The notes: generated from the letters alone by a model not told the origin. Positions 25,201 through 34,709 are shown, numbered from the stretch's first letter. The stretch is DNA of 64,000 nucleotides from Chitinispirillum alkaliphilum (GCA_001045525.1 LDWW01000002.1:1-64000), one strand, 5' to 3'. A program made the numbers and translations.

Positions 25201-28129
25201 AGATCAAACCCCTGGGGTTTACATTATAGAATTATCATCACGCGACAGACTGGGCAGGTTGCAAACAGTTAGAACCGATCTTTTCCTTGCAGGCAGCACC
25301 CCTGTAACCTGGAGTAAACCTGACCATCATGTTTTTGAAACAGTTACAGATCAGGCATACTATACCCCTGGTCAGAATGCAAAAATTTTGCTCAAGAGCC
25401 CTTACCAAAATGCAAGAGCTCTTGCGATAGTGGAACACCCCGATGGGGATCCGGTTTACGAATGGATGGACATACGTGATGGTCAGGGAACATTTACCCT
25501 CGCTGTTACACCGGAAATGACTCCGCGCATACCTGTTAGTTTTCTTCTCATGCGTCCGAGAATAGCCTCTCCCCAGCGAACACCCGATGGAGTACATGTA
25601 GACCCCGGAAAACCGGAAACTATGGCTAACACCACATTCCTTACAGTTAAACCGACTTCTTACATGCTTGATGTCAAACTGACACACGAGACTACCGTTC
25701 TGCCTGACGGTCAGCTGGAAATTGAAATCTCTCTGTCAGATATGAACGGTTCACCCAGAGCAGGCGAAGTGACACTTTGGCTCATTGACGAAGCAGTTTT
25801 ATCCCTAAGAAGAGAAAAATCCCTCGATCCGATCGAAGCATTCATAGAACCGGTACAATCTCATATCAGTATGCGTGACAGCCGCAACATGGCATTAGGG
25901 AATCTTCGCGTCCGGGAAACTCCAGGTGGTGACGGGATGCGTATGCTGAGGGCTCAAGAAACATTTGGAAAAGTTACTGTCAGAAAAAACTTCAAAACAG
26001 TCCCCTACTGGAACCCCTCAATATCAATCGGTAACAACGGTACTAAAACCGTTACTGTACAGATGCCTTCTGATCTCACTAATTTTGGTATCAGGGCAAT
26101 GGCAGTTTCGGAAGCTGACATGTTTGGGTTTGAGCGCTCGAGAGTCTCTGTTCGCCTGCCTGTGATCGTACAACCAGCGATGCCAAGATTTGTCAGACTG
26201 GGTGATAAATTCAGGGCTGGTGGGATTGGACGTGTCGTAGAGGGTGAAGGGGGCGAAGCCACATGGGGCATTGAATCAGAGGGTCTTAGAATAAACCAGT
26301 CCGGTGCAGCTCAGGTAACCCTTGACAATGCAAGACCTGTTCAGCTTTTTTCCGATGCTGAAGTTATAGTTCCAGATTTTGATCCTCAGGGAAATATGGA
26401 ATGGGATTCGGTATCAGTTAGAGTTTTCCTTATCAGAGATTCCGATAAAGCAGCAGATGCGTTTGAATTGAAGATTCCGCTATTACTTGACAGACCCTAT
26501 GTGGAAGAGAGCATGTTTTCAGAAATTCAAACTGACACTCCATTTACCTTCCCCGCTCTTCCTGAAAAGGCACGAAACAATACTGTATTCAATCAGCTAC
26601 TGATCAGTGACCGCCTGCAAATCCTTAATACCATATCTGCCATGACCTTACTTCTGAGATATCCTCATGAGTGCAGTGAAAGTCTGATATCCCAGGCTTA
26701 TCCAACTCTTTTATATCGTGATCTGTGGAATCAACTGGGAATAGAGCCTCCAGAAACCGAGTCATTGACAAAACTAATATCCAGGACAATTGAATATCTA
26801 TCCCGGACACAAAGAAGTGACGGATTGTTTGGATACTGGCCCGGTTCACGAGGCTATGTTCATCTCACCGCTTACGCAGTCGAGTTTTTAACCGAAGTAA
26901 AAAGAACTGAATCCGACTATCCTTTTGATGAGAGGATGTATGAACGTGCGATTGCTGCGCTGAAAAGATCACTTAGGACTGATTATACCAGATTTGTAAG
27001 CGGATATTCCTATTATGAGCGATCAAGCGCTCTTCTTGCCCTTGCAAAAGCCGGTCAACTTGATATCGGTTATGCCCGTGAACTGGCTGCAATGTCTCGT
27101 GAAGTTGACATCCAAAGCAGATCCAAAATCCTTCAGGCTTTGGCATCTAACCCAGAAGCTCTTTCAAAAGAATACAGCGCACTCGAAAACTCACTTTGGA
27201 ATCAGACTATGTTCAGGATGGAAGATGGCGAAGAAGTCTTTGCCGGATTACAGCAACGGGATATGCGCATTGGAGCACGGGTCCACGCAGATGAAATCAC
27301 AGCTCTCTCTGCAATGATCAGCGCACTTTCCAACACTAATGAGACAGATAAATTATCAAAAATGCTCAATCAACTGACGGTTCTTGGAAGCGATGGAGAT
27401 TGGGGGAATACATATGCTACCAGTATGGTTTTACTGGCACTTAGGGACAATGTCCAAACACAATCGTCCGGAAGCCAGGGTTCATTTGACTTTTTGCTGG
27501 GAGACGAGTCAGAAACGATTCTTTTTGACGGATCGAGTCCAACTGTTACAAAGATGTGGAGCGATGAGGATGGAGGCAGTGTAATCTTAACAGGGGAAAG
27601 GAATGGACAATTCTGGGCACGTCTGAACAGACGCTTTTTACCCCTTTCACCTGGAAGCGAAGCAGAGCCACAACAAAGAGGCTTTGTAGTGAAAAGATCA
27701 ATCTTGAGAATCACTGAAGGCCAATCACCCCAAAGGATACCTATTGAAAAAGGTGGGGATACAATCACCGTTTCTTCAGGAGATATTATCGAAGAACATA
27801 TACAGGTTGTCAATCCTGAGAAACGCCTTTTCACTGCCATATCTGTTCCTATTGCAGCAGGATTCGAACCAATGAACCCAAGGCTTGACAATGCAGAGCG
27901 CAATGCTCAACCGATGCACAGAAACAGTCATGAAGCAGATTACAGTGCATTTATGGATGATCAGGTGATCTTTTTCTTTGAAGAAATGGAAGCTGGAACT
28001 TACGATTTTTATTTCCGAGTGCGCGCAGTCACCGAAGGGGACTTTTCTCATCCGCCAGCACGAGCTGAAATGATGTATCAGATGGGAGTATATGGGTCAA
28101 GTGCTGGAACCAGGGTTGTCGTTGAGTGA
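22247..28129 (+). CDS. Bacterial alpha-2-macroglobulin with altered thioester motif
   Basis: Periplasmic protease-trapping protein of about 1,960 residues, in the large bacterial alpha-2-macroglobulin class (YfhM/YfaS). A hydrophobic signal ends near FSQPY. Family landmarks are TERPLYRPEDTVFVKGYV (MG-type domain), VTLWLIDEAVLSLRR, NFGIRAMAV, and a helical thioester-type domain. At the place where type I proteins have Y-P-x-x-C-x-E-Q, this one reads YPHECSES at about residue 1476: cysteine and glutamate stay but the thioester glutamine is serine, so a covalent thioester is unlikely. ATG 22247 follows AGGAGGAG at a ten-base distance; an earlier in-frame ATG at 22211 is less likely. It precedes pbpC by 31 bases, the known partnership for trapping proteases after wall damage. 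Confidence 0.92.
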   Translation: MSTIKSNFFNYTKVISSISVIYRIFRLARISPLFFLMLLCSIIARDAFSQPYSYRSADRDQLRADENVRILPSLYLREYDPITIFFDRNVFRNAPGPLDEPGDYLNITPFHPGEYRILDRRTLEFRPTIPWEPLKTYTIRSANTSQELQTLLSVPRSITPEPGSTNLEELGRIGFEFSTMVDTSILRELVTFTACPLPGIEMNKCPALSPSDFRIKMSNNSENSFTYWFIFNTPFGYGQKIRAILNLANQSELNDAQRIYSFDTRPEFSIDKAGTFHQLYNFSTDGVHYDSRQALRISGEGSIVLEFTAPPADPGLSVIKSLVNFSPSPPNFQYTIEGNRILIKPEPETERLYKVTLRPVQMQDRNGRNLHMQNSSSFYVYKPAASSFVRWQRGYGIIETHGPQHFPVSIQGLNNNIDLRIYKIDPLHRAFQPFPSSPVIVNEASRPPGPGEEPVASESIINPLGSQEIAAHIQMLGSPHGSVIIDCEREGVNRFGSIDLSSLLDSAGMSNKSGTFLIGLRTLDGSSERSYVRIDVTDLCLSTVEAKNKVLFTVTSYSTGRPVPGAKITIEGVMNNKHVVIADGTTGRDGVFTLNHDPGFQNKFNRALIRRIIVRKEDDVLVLPTRSTTAPNAFVNNHWYGRRSEWLQWITSERYSEQQDRKIRAFIRTERPLYRPEDTVFVKGYVRETSRGEILFPSEKNYSLQITSPSGARFNHKVELSEHGSFDLRFKEENLPTGRYRVSLFRTCEEASNAVANTDFEVEAYRLPRFEIIMSGPDKAPNDRPAEIGLSASYYAGGRVVEQNVDWRITSYPYTYRPAGMEGYILSSDSRYGAVRQESQQGVLLETSKTDDNGQSQITINPQTSTDGNPRRYIVEATVTDADQQTVSNRHSLITLPPFILGLKTERHITSGTEISADVIALDVNGEITPEQKVNVQLKRMSWISYLTETDFSRGSPKYVTNESVDLVAEKDIVTGAEPVNVVFPDQTPGVYIIELSSRDRLGRLQTVRTDLFLAGSTPVTWSKPDHHVFETVTDQAYYTPGQNAKILLKSPYQNARALAIVEHPDGDPVYEWMDIRDGQGTFTLAVTPEMTPRIPVSFLLMRPRIASPQRTPDGVHVDPGKPETMANTTFLTVKPTSYMLDVKLTHETTVLPDGQLEIEISLSDMNGSPRAGEVTLWLIDEAVLSLRREKSLDPIEAFIEPVQSHISMRDSRNMALGNLRVRETPGGDGMRMLRAQETFGKVTVRKNFKTVPYWNPSISIGNNGTKTVTVQMPSDLTNFGIRAMAVSEADMFGFERSRVSVRLPVIVQPAMPRFVRLGDKFRAGGIGRVVEGEGGEATWGIESEGLRINQSGAAQVTLDNARPVQLFSDAEVIVPDFDPQGNMEWDSVSVRVFLIRDSDKAADAFELKIPLLLDRPYVEESMFSEIQTDTPFTFPALPEKARNNTVFNQLLISDRLQILNTISAMTLLLRYPHECSESLISQAYPTLLYRDLWNQLGIEPPETESLTKLISRTIEYLSRTQRSDGLFGYWPGSRGYVHLTAYAVEFLTEVKRTESDYPFDERMYERAIAALKRSLRTDYTRFVSGYSYYERSSALLALAKAGQLDIGYARELAAMSREVDIQSRSKILQALASNPEALSKEYSALENSLWNQTMFRMEDGEEVFAGLQQRDMRIGARVHADEITALSAMISALSNTNETDKLSKMLNQLTVLGSDGDWGNTYATSMVLLALRDNVQTQSSGSQGSFDFLLGDESETILFDGSSPTVTKMWSDEDGGSVILTGERNGQFWARLNRRFLPLSPGSEAEPQQRGFVVKRSILRITEGQSPQRIPIEKGGDTITVSSGDIIEEHIQVVNPEKRLFTAISVPIAAGFEPMNPRLDNAERNAQPMHRNSHEADYSAFMDDQVIFFFEEMEAGTYDFYFRVRAVTEGDFSHPPARAEMMYQMGVYGSSAGTRVVVE

Positions 28130-28160
28130 GGAACGGTTTTAAAGATTAACCGTTATTGAA

Positions 28161-30647
28161 TTGAAAAAGATGTATAGAAAATACTTTTCAAAAAAAGAGA
28201 ATACCTTTCAACATTACTTGTTAAGGCAATATAATTTATGTACCTCCTTTGTATTCAGGAAGGGGTTTGACAAACCCGGTACTATCCTTAAGCTTTCAGC
28301 GGTATGTGTGTTGGTTATTCCTGTGATGGTAATATCCTTTGCCTTTTTCTTCAGTCTGTTTGACATTTATCAATACACACCCCGCCCTTCCTGGCTGCTT
28401 CTTGATCGCAATTATCAATTTGTTGCTGAAATAGAATCTCCTGACGGGCTTCTGGGCTACTGGCCAGTGCCCGATACTATTCCTCACAATATCCGCCTGG
28501 CAGTACTTGCCGCAGAGGATCACCGTTTTGACTCTCACATCGGCGTTGACCCCAAATCGGTTGTCAGGGCAGTTGTAAATAACTATTTCAAAAAAAAGGG
28601 CTACTCTGGAGCCTCGACCATAGGAATGCAAACCGCCAGACTTCAACGGGGTGGTGGAAGTTCATGGTTTTTGAAAATACGGGACACCTTCACCAGTATC
28701 TGGAGTACACTTATTTATGGCAGAGAACATATGCTTCGACGCTACCTTACCCTCGCACCATACGGTAACCGTATATCCGGTGTATCATACGCTTCCAGAA
28801 GATATTTTCTCAAACCAGTGGAAGATCTTAGCCTGGCAGAATCAGCACTGCTGGTCGCAGTGCCCCGTGCCCCGGGGAGAATGAACCTTTTCTCTCCTCG
28901 AGGATTCAATCTTGCAAAGCAAAGAGCGCACTTTATATTGAGGAGATGCTTAAGTTACGGATGGATCTCACAGGAAGAATTTTATCAGTCTCTCGTAGAG
29001 CTTGAAACATTTGTAAGGCCACGAAAAGAGCTCAGGGAGGAAGCAAACTTACACCTGATTTTATCATACAGGGACATTCTTCTGAATGACAAACAGCCGG
29101 ATTCTTCTCCCCTTCTGGTAACTACTATAGATGTGAACCTTCAACGCACATTACACGAAGAGATGTACACACATCTTGAAGAATTAAATAATCGTGATGT
29201 TGAAAATGGGGCTGCGATTATTATTGACCACAGTACCGGAGAAGTCCTTGCCTACTTAGGTTCCGGATCTTACTTCGGTTCAGGAAGCGGTGCAATTGAC
29301 CACGGTAATATTCTCAGGTCTACCGGAAGCCTTCTCAAGCCATTCATTTATGCTTTTGGAATGGAGGAGCTTGGCTTTACAGGGGCAACGATTCTTGATG
29401 ACATGAATTTTGATTTCGGTGCAGGCTCCAGCTCCTTTATACCCGAAAACTCCGACAGAAGTTTTCAAGGACCGGTACTTTACAAAAATGCGCTTGCAAA
29501 TAGTCGTAACATACCCGCAGTTGAGGTGTTGAATTCACTTGGCGTAAACAATACCTACAGACGCCTGTCAGATTTTGCTCTGGCTGAGGATGATGGTAGG
29601 GGTGAACACTATGGACTTGGACTCTCCATAGGTACTCTATACACCACGTTGCGTTCAATTTCTCAGGCATATCTGACATTTCCAAACCAGGGAAAATCAA
29701 AAACCCTTGTCTGGTTTAGAGACCAACCACAACAGTCTCAACAACAGCTCCTTTCAGCCGATATTGCTTTGATGATTCAGCGATACCTCGCTGAGCCCAT
29801 GGCACGGGTCCCAACCTTCCCAAGAGGTGGCTTTTTCGAGTATCCGTTTTCGGTTGCAGTTAAAACGGGAACCTCTGATGGATATCGTGATGCCTGGTGT
29901 ATAGCCTGGAGTGATACTTACCTTGTGGGTGTATGGTTTGGAAATGCTGATAACCATCCTACACATGAAATTGGCGGATATAAAGGTGCTGCTCCGTTAG
30001 TAAAGGATGTATTTACCAGACTTCATCCTGAACGCATGGATGGTCTTGATGATATCCTGTTTCCTCCTCCCCCGGACTACATACCTGTATCTGTTTGCAG
30101 GCTTACAGGACTTAGGGCCGACCGCTCCTCTCCATTTATTACAGAGGTGTATTTCAAACCCGGAACCGACCCTCAGGAGTATAGTGATGTGAGCAGAATC
30201 CTCTCTATTGACAGCAGAAACGGACTTCTTGCTCTTCCCGGATGCAACCATAAGTACATAGTGCACCGCCCGTTTTTACTGCTTCCTCCCAAATACCGAA
30301 ATTGGGCCCAAAACCAGGGATTGGCCATTCCTCCCACAGAGTACTCTCCATTGTGCCAGGGTAGCATCATGGTGGAAGAGTACAGCCTGAATATAACCTC
30401 ACCACGTTCAGGTTCCCGGTTTTTTATTGATCCGGAAATGCCTCCCGGTCACTCCAATTTACAAGTGCATTGCCTTGTATCACCCGGAGTGCCAGAGCTT
30501 ATCTGGTTTGTTAACGGGGAAGAATATACCATAACAAACCCTCCCCACAATCTTAAATGGCCAATGAAAAGGGGACGTTACAACTTTAAAGCTGCAGTAC
30601 CAGGGACCCCTGCAATGACAGAAACAATAACTATTGAAGTATTTTGA
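28161..30647 (+). CDS. pbpC: Penicillin-binding protein 1C
   Basis: Bifunctional peptidoglycan synthase of 828 residues anchored by one helix (about residues 45-70). The GT51 glycosyltransferase domain shows AAEDHRFDSHIGVD near 118 and GASTIGMQTARL near 150. The transpeptidase has SLLK (within STGSLLKPF) near residue 390, SRN near 450 and KTGTS near 573. A C-terminal PBP1C-type domain of about 90 residues (SPRSGSRFFIDPE) marks it as PbpC rather than PBP1A. The start is unclear: TTG 28161 or ATG 28170, both without a good ribosome site. It is the last gene of the macroglobulin operon. PbpC proteins pair with macroglobulins, probably repairing the wall at sites of attack. Confidence 0.95.
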   Translation: MKKMYRKYFSKKENTFQHYLLRQYNLCTSFVFRKGFDKPGTILKLSAVCVLVIPVMVISFAFFFSLFDIYQYTPRPSWLLLDRNYQFVAEIESPDGLLGYWPVPDTIPHNIRLAVLAAEDHRFDSHIGVDPKSVVRAVVNNYFKKKGYSGASTIGMQTARLQRGGGSSWFLKIRDTFTSIWSTLIYGREHMLRRYLTLAPYGNRISGVSYASRRYFLKPVEDLSLAESALLVAVPRAPGRMNLFSPRGFNLAKQRAHFILRRCLSYGWISQEEFYQSLVELETFVRPRKELREEANLHLILSYRDILLNDKQPDSSPLLVTTIDVNLQRTLHEEMYTHLEELNNRDVENGAAIIIDHSTGEVLAYLGSGSYFGSGSGAIDHGNILRSTGSLLKPFIYAFGMEELGFTGATILDDMNFDFGAGSSSFIPENSDRSFQGPVLYKNALANSRNIPAVEVLNSLGVNNTYRRLSDFALAEDDGRGEHYGLGLSIGTLYTTLRSISQAYLTFPNQGKSKTLVWFRDQPQQSQQQLLSADIALMIQRYLAEPMARVPTFPRGGFFEYPFSVAVKTGTSDGYRDAWCIAWSDTYLVGVWFGNADNHPTHEIGGYKGAAPLVKDVFTRLHPERMDGLDDILFPPPPDYIPVSVCRLTGLRADRSSPFITEVYFKPGTDPQEYSDVSRILSIDSRNGLLALPGCNHKYIVHRPFLLLPPKYRNWAQNQGLAIPPTEYSPLCQGSIMVEEYSLNITSPRSGSRFFIDPEMPPGHSNLQVHCLVSPGVPELIWFVNGEEYTITNPPHNLKWPMKRGRYNFKAAVPGTPAMTETITIEVF

Positions 30648-31084
30648 CCTCTTTGCAGTTCAAACCCTTCCACGCAGCTACAACTCTCTCTCTCTCTCTC
30701 TTTGTGTATCGAGAGACCTGGTGACTGAATCACTAAACATTTTGATTAAAAACGTTAGAGATTCTGACTACCTTCTGACACTGTGATTTACATTACAGTC
30801 AGACTATTCTGAAAGTAACATAAGTATCGGATACCTTCATCCGCTTTCATGATAAGTTTTGATTTATCTGAGTTATGAAAAGCTGTTTGTAGACATTTCC
30901 CTTACAAACCTGCTCTGGTTTCGGTGAAGCCCTGCATATTTCCGGTTAATTTACTGTATAATGGGGCGACTAAAGTAGTACACAGTTCCAAGAGAGGCTA
31001 TTTTATTTTACATAAAATAAAAGCGGCAGTATGTTAAATTCTCACATACTACCGCTATTAAAAGTTAATAAACTGATTCTGAGC
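30648..31084. other. Convergent intergenic region
   Basis: No gene is seen. It contains a CT dinucleotide run (about 30684-30704), a plus-strand TATAAT (30957-30962) without a convincing -35, a perfect 10-bp AT palindrome (TTTTATTTTA / TAAAATAAAA, 31001-31022), and the hairpin at 31022-31056. The TATAAT followed about 90 bases later by a hairpin could be a small RNA, but support is weak. Confidence 0.4.
31022..31056 (-). terminator. Terminator of the flotillin operon
   Basis: AGCGGCAGTATGT pairs with ACATACTACCGCT (one mismatch) around a 9-base loop. On the minus strand it is followed by TTTTATTTTA, giving a good intrinsic terminator about 30 bases after the flotillin stop. Confidence 0.75.
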
Positions 31085-32947
31085 TTATGAAGCTACTTCA
31101 TTTTTTTCATTTTGGCTTGAAGCAGTCTTCACAATAGGCTCCTTGTTTTGACTTTCAGAACTACTCTGTTCAGCTTCTACACTCTTCACATCTTCCTCTT
31201 TTACCTGAGTAGCCTGAATCTGATCATTTAGAACACCTGTTAAAGAATTAATATCACCACCGTTCATTCCAATCTCTTTTAGGAGGGAATCTATCAGCGG
31301 AGCTTGTCCCCTGTAGCGTAATGCGCTGTTTACAAGCTGATCGGTGAAAGAACCACCTGAGATGGCACCATTTCCTTCACTCTTATTGCCCGATCCACCA
31401 TTGAGTCCATCTACCTGAATAATTTTGAAGTCCTTAATAGCTTCGACAGGTTTCATGCTAGCAGAGATAATAGATGACATATTTTCAATAGTCGCCATTC
31501 TTATTTTCATACTAACGATATCCTCAGACAACAGATTTTCAGCTTCGTGGAGCGCTCTCTTACCTTCGGCCTCAGCAAGGTATTTCTGTTTAGTTGCATT
31601 AGCCAGCATAATTTCAGATTCCGATTGTCCCTGAGCAATAAGGCGAGCTTTCTCAGCCTCAGCCTGAGCAGCAATGTTTATTGCTTTAGCTCTGTCATCA
31701 GCAGCACGCTTTTCAGCTTCTGCAGCCACAGTTATACCGATAGCATCTCTTTGAGCAGCCTGTTCGGCTTCAATGAGTTCGATTTGCTTTTTACGTGCAG
31801 CAATTTCAGTTTCCCTTACAGTTGTCACACCCTCCTGAGCCTTTACAGCTTCAGCACGGGCTTTATCAGCCTCACCCTCACTAAGAGACTGAGCTTTGGA
31901 TTTTTCTGCAATAGCAATTTGTCTGTCCTGATCATCCAGCTTAACTTCTTTTTCTCTTCTGATTTCTGCAGATTGAATCAATTTTGCTTTTTCGATTTCT
32001 TTTTCCTGAATTGCTCTTTCTTTTTCGATTCTCTCCTGCTCGATCGATCTTTCAGTAGAAATTCTGGCAAGCTCAACTTTGCGATCAGCTTCAATCTGTG
32101 CTTCTTCAGACAAGCGTTTGTTTTCGGCCTGTTGTTTTTGAGTCTCCATATTTTCCTGAGACTTCCTGACTTCAATCTCTCTTACCTGTGAAAGATTTGC
32201 ATACTCTGTCTTTTTTGCAAGTTCAATCTTAATAAGTTCAGCATCAAGATTCTTCTGTCTGATCTTAACTTCCGTATCCTGTTCAATATCATTTCTCTGC
32301 TTACGTCTGGCTTCAATCTCTTGGGTAAGTTTTGTCAGACCTTCAGCATCAAAGGCATTGTTTGGATTGAGGAAATCACGATTAGTCTGGTCAAGAGATG
32401 TGAGAGAAACAGATTCAAGCTCAAGACCATTTTTCAGCAGGTCTTCAGAAACCGCAGACTGTACTTTCTGCACAAAGTCGACTCTCTGTTCATGAAGCTC
32501 CTCCATTGCCATTTCTGCCGCAACAGCACGCAAGGCATCAACAAACTTACCCTCTACAAGGTCTTTGAGAGCTTTAGGATCAGTTGTACGCCTACCAAGT
32601 GTCTGAGCCGCATTGGCGATGGCATCAGCAGTAGGTTTTACACGTACATAAAACTCTGCACCTACATCTACCCGCATACGGTCACGTGTGATTAGTGCAA
32701 GCTCATTACACCTTCTCACCTCAAGCCTCAAAGTGTTCATATTTACTTCGATAATCTCATGAATAATAGGAAGCACGAGAGCTCCCCCGTTCATGATTAT
32801 CCTCTGTCCTCCAAAACCTGTCCTTACAAACGAGCGCTCTTTCGAACTCCTTTTGTAAAGCTTAGCCAGTATCGCTCCAAAGGCGATAAGAAACACCACC
32901 ACGACAAATGCAATAAGCATGATATGTCCAAGACTTATGGACCCCAT
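31085..32947 (-). CDS. yqiK: Flotillin-family membrane protein YqiK
   Basis: SPFH/flotillin protein of 620 residues. One N-terminal helix (about 8-30) is followed by an SPFH domain (VRTGFGGQRIIMNGGALVLP near 42, RDRMRVDVGAEFYVRV near 88). A very long Glu/Ala/Lys coiled coil spans about 210-460, and a low-complexity tail rich in Ser, Glu and Gln follows. Flotillins oligomerise in the inner membrane and organise membrane domains. GGAGG sits five bases before the ATG. It is third in a pspA-yqiJ-yqiK order, which links it to membrane-stress maintenance. Confidence 0.92.
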   Translation of the reverse strand: MGSISLGHIMLIAFVVVVFLIAFGAILAKLYKRSSKERSFVRTGFGGQRIIMNGGALVLPIIHEIIEVNMNTLRLEVRRCNELALITRDRMRVDVGAEFYVRVKPTADAIANAAQTLGRRTTDPKALKDLVEGKFVDALRAVAAEMAMEELHEQRVDFVQKVQSAVSEDLLKNGLELESVSLTSLDQTNRDFLNPNNAFDAEGLTKLTQEIEARRKQRNDIEQDTEVKIRQKNLDAELIKIELAKKTEYANLSQVREIEVRKSQENMETQKQQAENKRLSEEAQIEADRKVELARISTERSIEQERIEKERAIQEKEIEKAKLIQSAEIRREKEVKLDDQDRQIAIAEKSKAQSLSEGEADKARAEAVKAQEGVTTVRETEIAARKKQIELIEAEQAAQRDAIGITVAAEAEKRAADDRAKAINIAAQAEAEKARLIAQGQSESEIMLANATKQKYLAEAEGKRALHEAENLLSEDIVSMKIRMATIENMSSIISASMKPVEAIKDFKIIQVDGLNGGSGNKSEGNGAISGGSFTDQLVNSALRYRGQAPLIDSLLKEIGMNGGDINSLTGVLNDQIQATQVKEEDVKSVEAEQSSSESQNKEPIVKTASSQNEKNEVAS

Positions 32948-32985
32948 TAAAACCTCCGTTTGTTAATTGTTAGATGTGTGTGTGA

Positions 32986-33615
32986 TTAACTTAAAACCGA
33001 TTCCGGTGCCTCGATACCTTTATATAAAGCACCATTTTTAGTTACAATAAGTACCTTCTGTGATTGTGAAAACTCAGCATCTTTCTCCTGTGGTTCTATG
33101 AGTATATAATGAGTCAGTCCAAACCTGTCCTTAAGCTTGGCCTCAGCAGGATTACCCGCCTTTGCTTTGCCTCTAATAATCTGTGCTACCTGACCAACGA
33201 AAGCATCTTCAGAAACAGCTGAAGTTTCCTCTTTCAGAAGATGCTTGGAGAGAAAACAAGAAGTGTAATGTAGAGCAGGTATGCTTACAAGTACTGGAAT
33301 GGGTACTGCCAGAAACCATGGTAGAAAAAACCCGAACATACGGTTTACAATCGATTGTATAAGTATTCCAGTCAGACCAAAAACCGCAAGAAAAAACAAC
33401 AACAGAATAATAAAGGGAACCTTCCCCACACCAAGCCAACCCAGGAATGTAGGGTTAGGGGAAGAAAGATTCACCTCTCCGATGCAGGCATCCAGCACGG
33501 TTTCCAACCCGATACCACAAAGAAGAGAAACAATCTCCAGCATAGTAATAAAGACCATAACGGTAAGCGCCACAGTAAAGAGAAGATTGTCACTTACCAG
33601 CAGTAGCTCTAACAT
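32986..33615 (-). CDS. yqiJ: YqiJ-like membrane protein with C-terminal OB-fold
   Basis: Membrane protein of 209 residues with helices at about 10-32, 65-90 and 95-115. A soluble C-terminal domain (DAFVGQVAQIIRGKAKAGNPAEAKL) resembles the NfeD/YqiJ OB-fold. Such proteins partner with flotillins, here the adjacent YqiK, possibly controlling its assembly or turnover. It lies six bases after pspA and 38 bases before yqiK. The N-terminal part has the acidic loop typical of YqiJ (GIGLETVLDACIG). Assignment rests on architecture and neighbourhood. Confidence 0.8.
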   Translation of the reverse strand: MLELLLVSDNLLFTVALTVMVFITMLEIVSLLCGIGLETVLDACIGEVNLSSPNPTFLGWLGVGKVPFIILLLFFLAVFGLTGILIQSIVNRMFGFFLPWFLAVPIPVLVSIPALHYTSCFLSKHLLKEETSAVSEDAFVGQVAQIIRGKAKAGNPAEAKLKDRFGLTHYILIEPQEKDAEFSQSQKVLIVTKNGALYKGIEAPESVLS

Positions 33616-33621
33616 GTCAGA

Positions 33622-34299
33622 TTACTTCTCCTCTGAAATTTCCCTGGCTTTAAACACAGCAATACGTTCAGCTATTCTGTTTTTTCTGGATAAATCTTCA
33701 AGCTCTGCAAGTTGCTTATGTGTGGAAGCGCAGAAATTATTGGAACTTCTGTCAATCATTCTGTCAAACACATTCTCAACTCTGCTTACCCTATTATCTA
33801 CATTGGGTACTGTTTCCCGTGAAGATGAGACTGTGACAGAGGAGGCGTGAGTTTCTGCACGCATTCTTTTGAATTCCTGAAATTCCTGTGTTAATTCGCG
33901 TTTTTTGGCAACCAATGCAGCCACATACCCCTCAAGCTCTTTTTCCTGAGTTTGGTAATCTTTAAGAGAATTCTCAAGTACAGACATCTGGGCCTCAAGA
34001 TCAAGCTGCTTTGATACCGCAGTTTCCGCCAAATCCTCTCTGCCCTCCTTGATTGCAAAGGCGATTTTGTCTTCAAGATCAGTGTGTGTTTTTTTTGTCT
34101 CCTCAAGCCTTGTGGCTGCCATATGTTTCTGAGCTAAAACCTTACCCAGCTCGCTTCGAACATCATAAACGGTGCTGTCAATATCCCTTAGCGCTTCTTC
34201 AAGAACCATCTCCGGAGCAGCATTTTCTATCACCGAGATGAGTTTATTAGCACCTCCGGATATGATTCGACCAACACGGGAGGAAAGAGTTTCTTTCAT
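33622..34299 (-). CDS. PspA/IM30-family membrane-stress protein
   Basis: Coiled-coil protein of 225 residues with no membrane span. The family opening SSRVGRIISGGANKLISVIENAAPEMVLEEALRDID is split between a short amphipathic helix and the first long helix. The coiled coil continues to about residue 150, and a short helical C-terminal segment (SRVENVFDRMIDR) follows. PspA/IM30 proteins bind and stabilise stressed inner membranes, forming ESCRT-III-like polymers. AAGGAG precedes the ATG. It heads the yqiJ-yqiK operon. No pspF or pspBC gene is nearby and no sigma-54 promoter is evident. Confidence 0.9.
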   Translation of the reverse strand: MKETLSSRVGRIISGGANKLISVIENAAPEMVLEEALRDIDSTVYDVRSELGKVLAQKHMAATRLEETKKTHTDLEDKIAFAIKEGREDLAETAVSKQLDLEAQMSVLENSLKDYQTQEKELEGYVAALVAKKRELTQEFQEFKRMRAETHASSVTVSSSRETVPNVDNRVSRVENVFDRMIDRSSNNFCASTHKQLAELEDLSRKNRIAERIAVFKAREISEEK

Positions 34300-34708
34300 A
34301 AGAACGACTCCTTGTAAAGTGTAAGTTTTTCAAAGGATAATCAGTTTGGTTTCGAGAGGAACGTTTATAATTTGGGCGAAACTAGTATCTACGTACCTGA
34401 TCGGTAAAGCTTAAGTCTCAATATACGAGATGCATAAACTATACGTAAAGTATTTTTATATTTTCGAGGTAACTTCTTGAAAAGCTTGCCTGAAACTTTG
34501 ACTGTTATGAACTGTTTTGTAAGACAGCGAACAGGTTTAAATGTAAATATAATCTTCATGACAAATCTTAGAAGTATTAAAAACTTAACGGAAATCGCTG
34601 TTTTTTAGACAATTAGTGACTGAAATAATGATTTGAAAATCCAGACTGTACAGGCCTCCTTACCATAGCGCGCTAAAGCGAGCAAAATACACCAGCAAAT
34701 ATAAAAAA
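34300..34708. other. Intergenic region upstream of pspA-type gene
   Basis: AT-rich, no gene seen. The only regulatory candidate is a minus-strand promoter, TTTACG (34449-34444) and TATATT (34425-34420) with an 18-base spacer, leaving a leader of about 110 bases. No -24/-12 sequence of the sigma-54 type is seen. Confidence 0.4.
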
Positions 34709-34709
34709 A

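Noticed and set aside
31547-32191. 214-codon plus-strand open frame opposite the flotillin gene
   Set aside because: It mirrors the Glu/Lys/Ala-rich coiled coil as Phe/Ser/Leu-rich sequence; the minus strand is clearly coding.
34300-34420. Sigma-54 promoter expected before the PspA-type gene
   Set aside because: No GG-N10-GC type sequence is seen in the upstream region.
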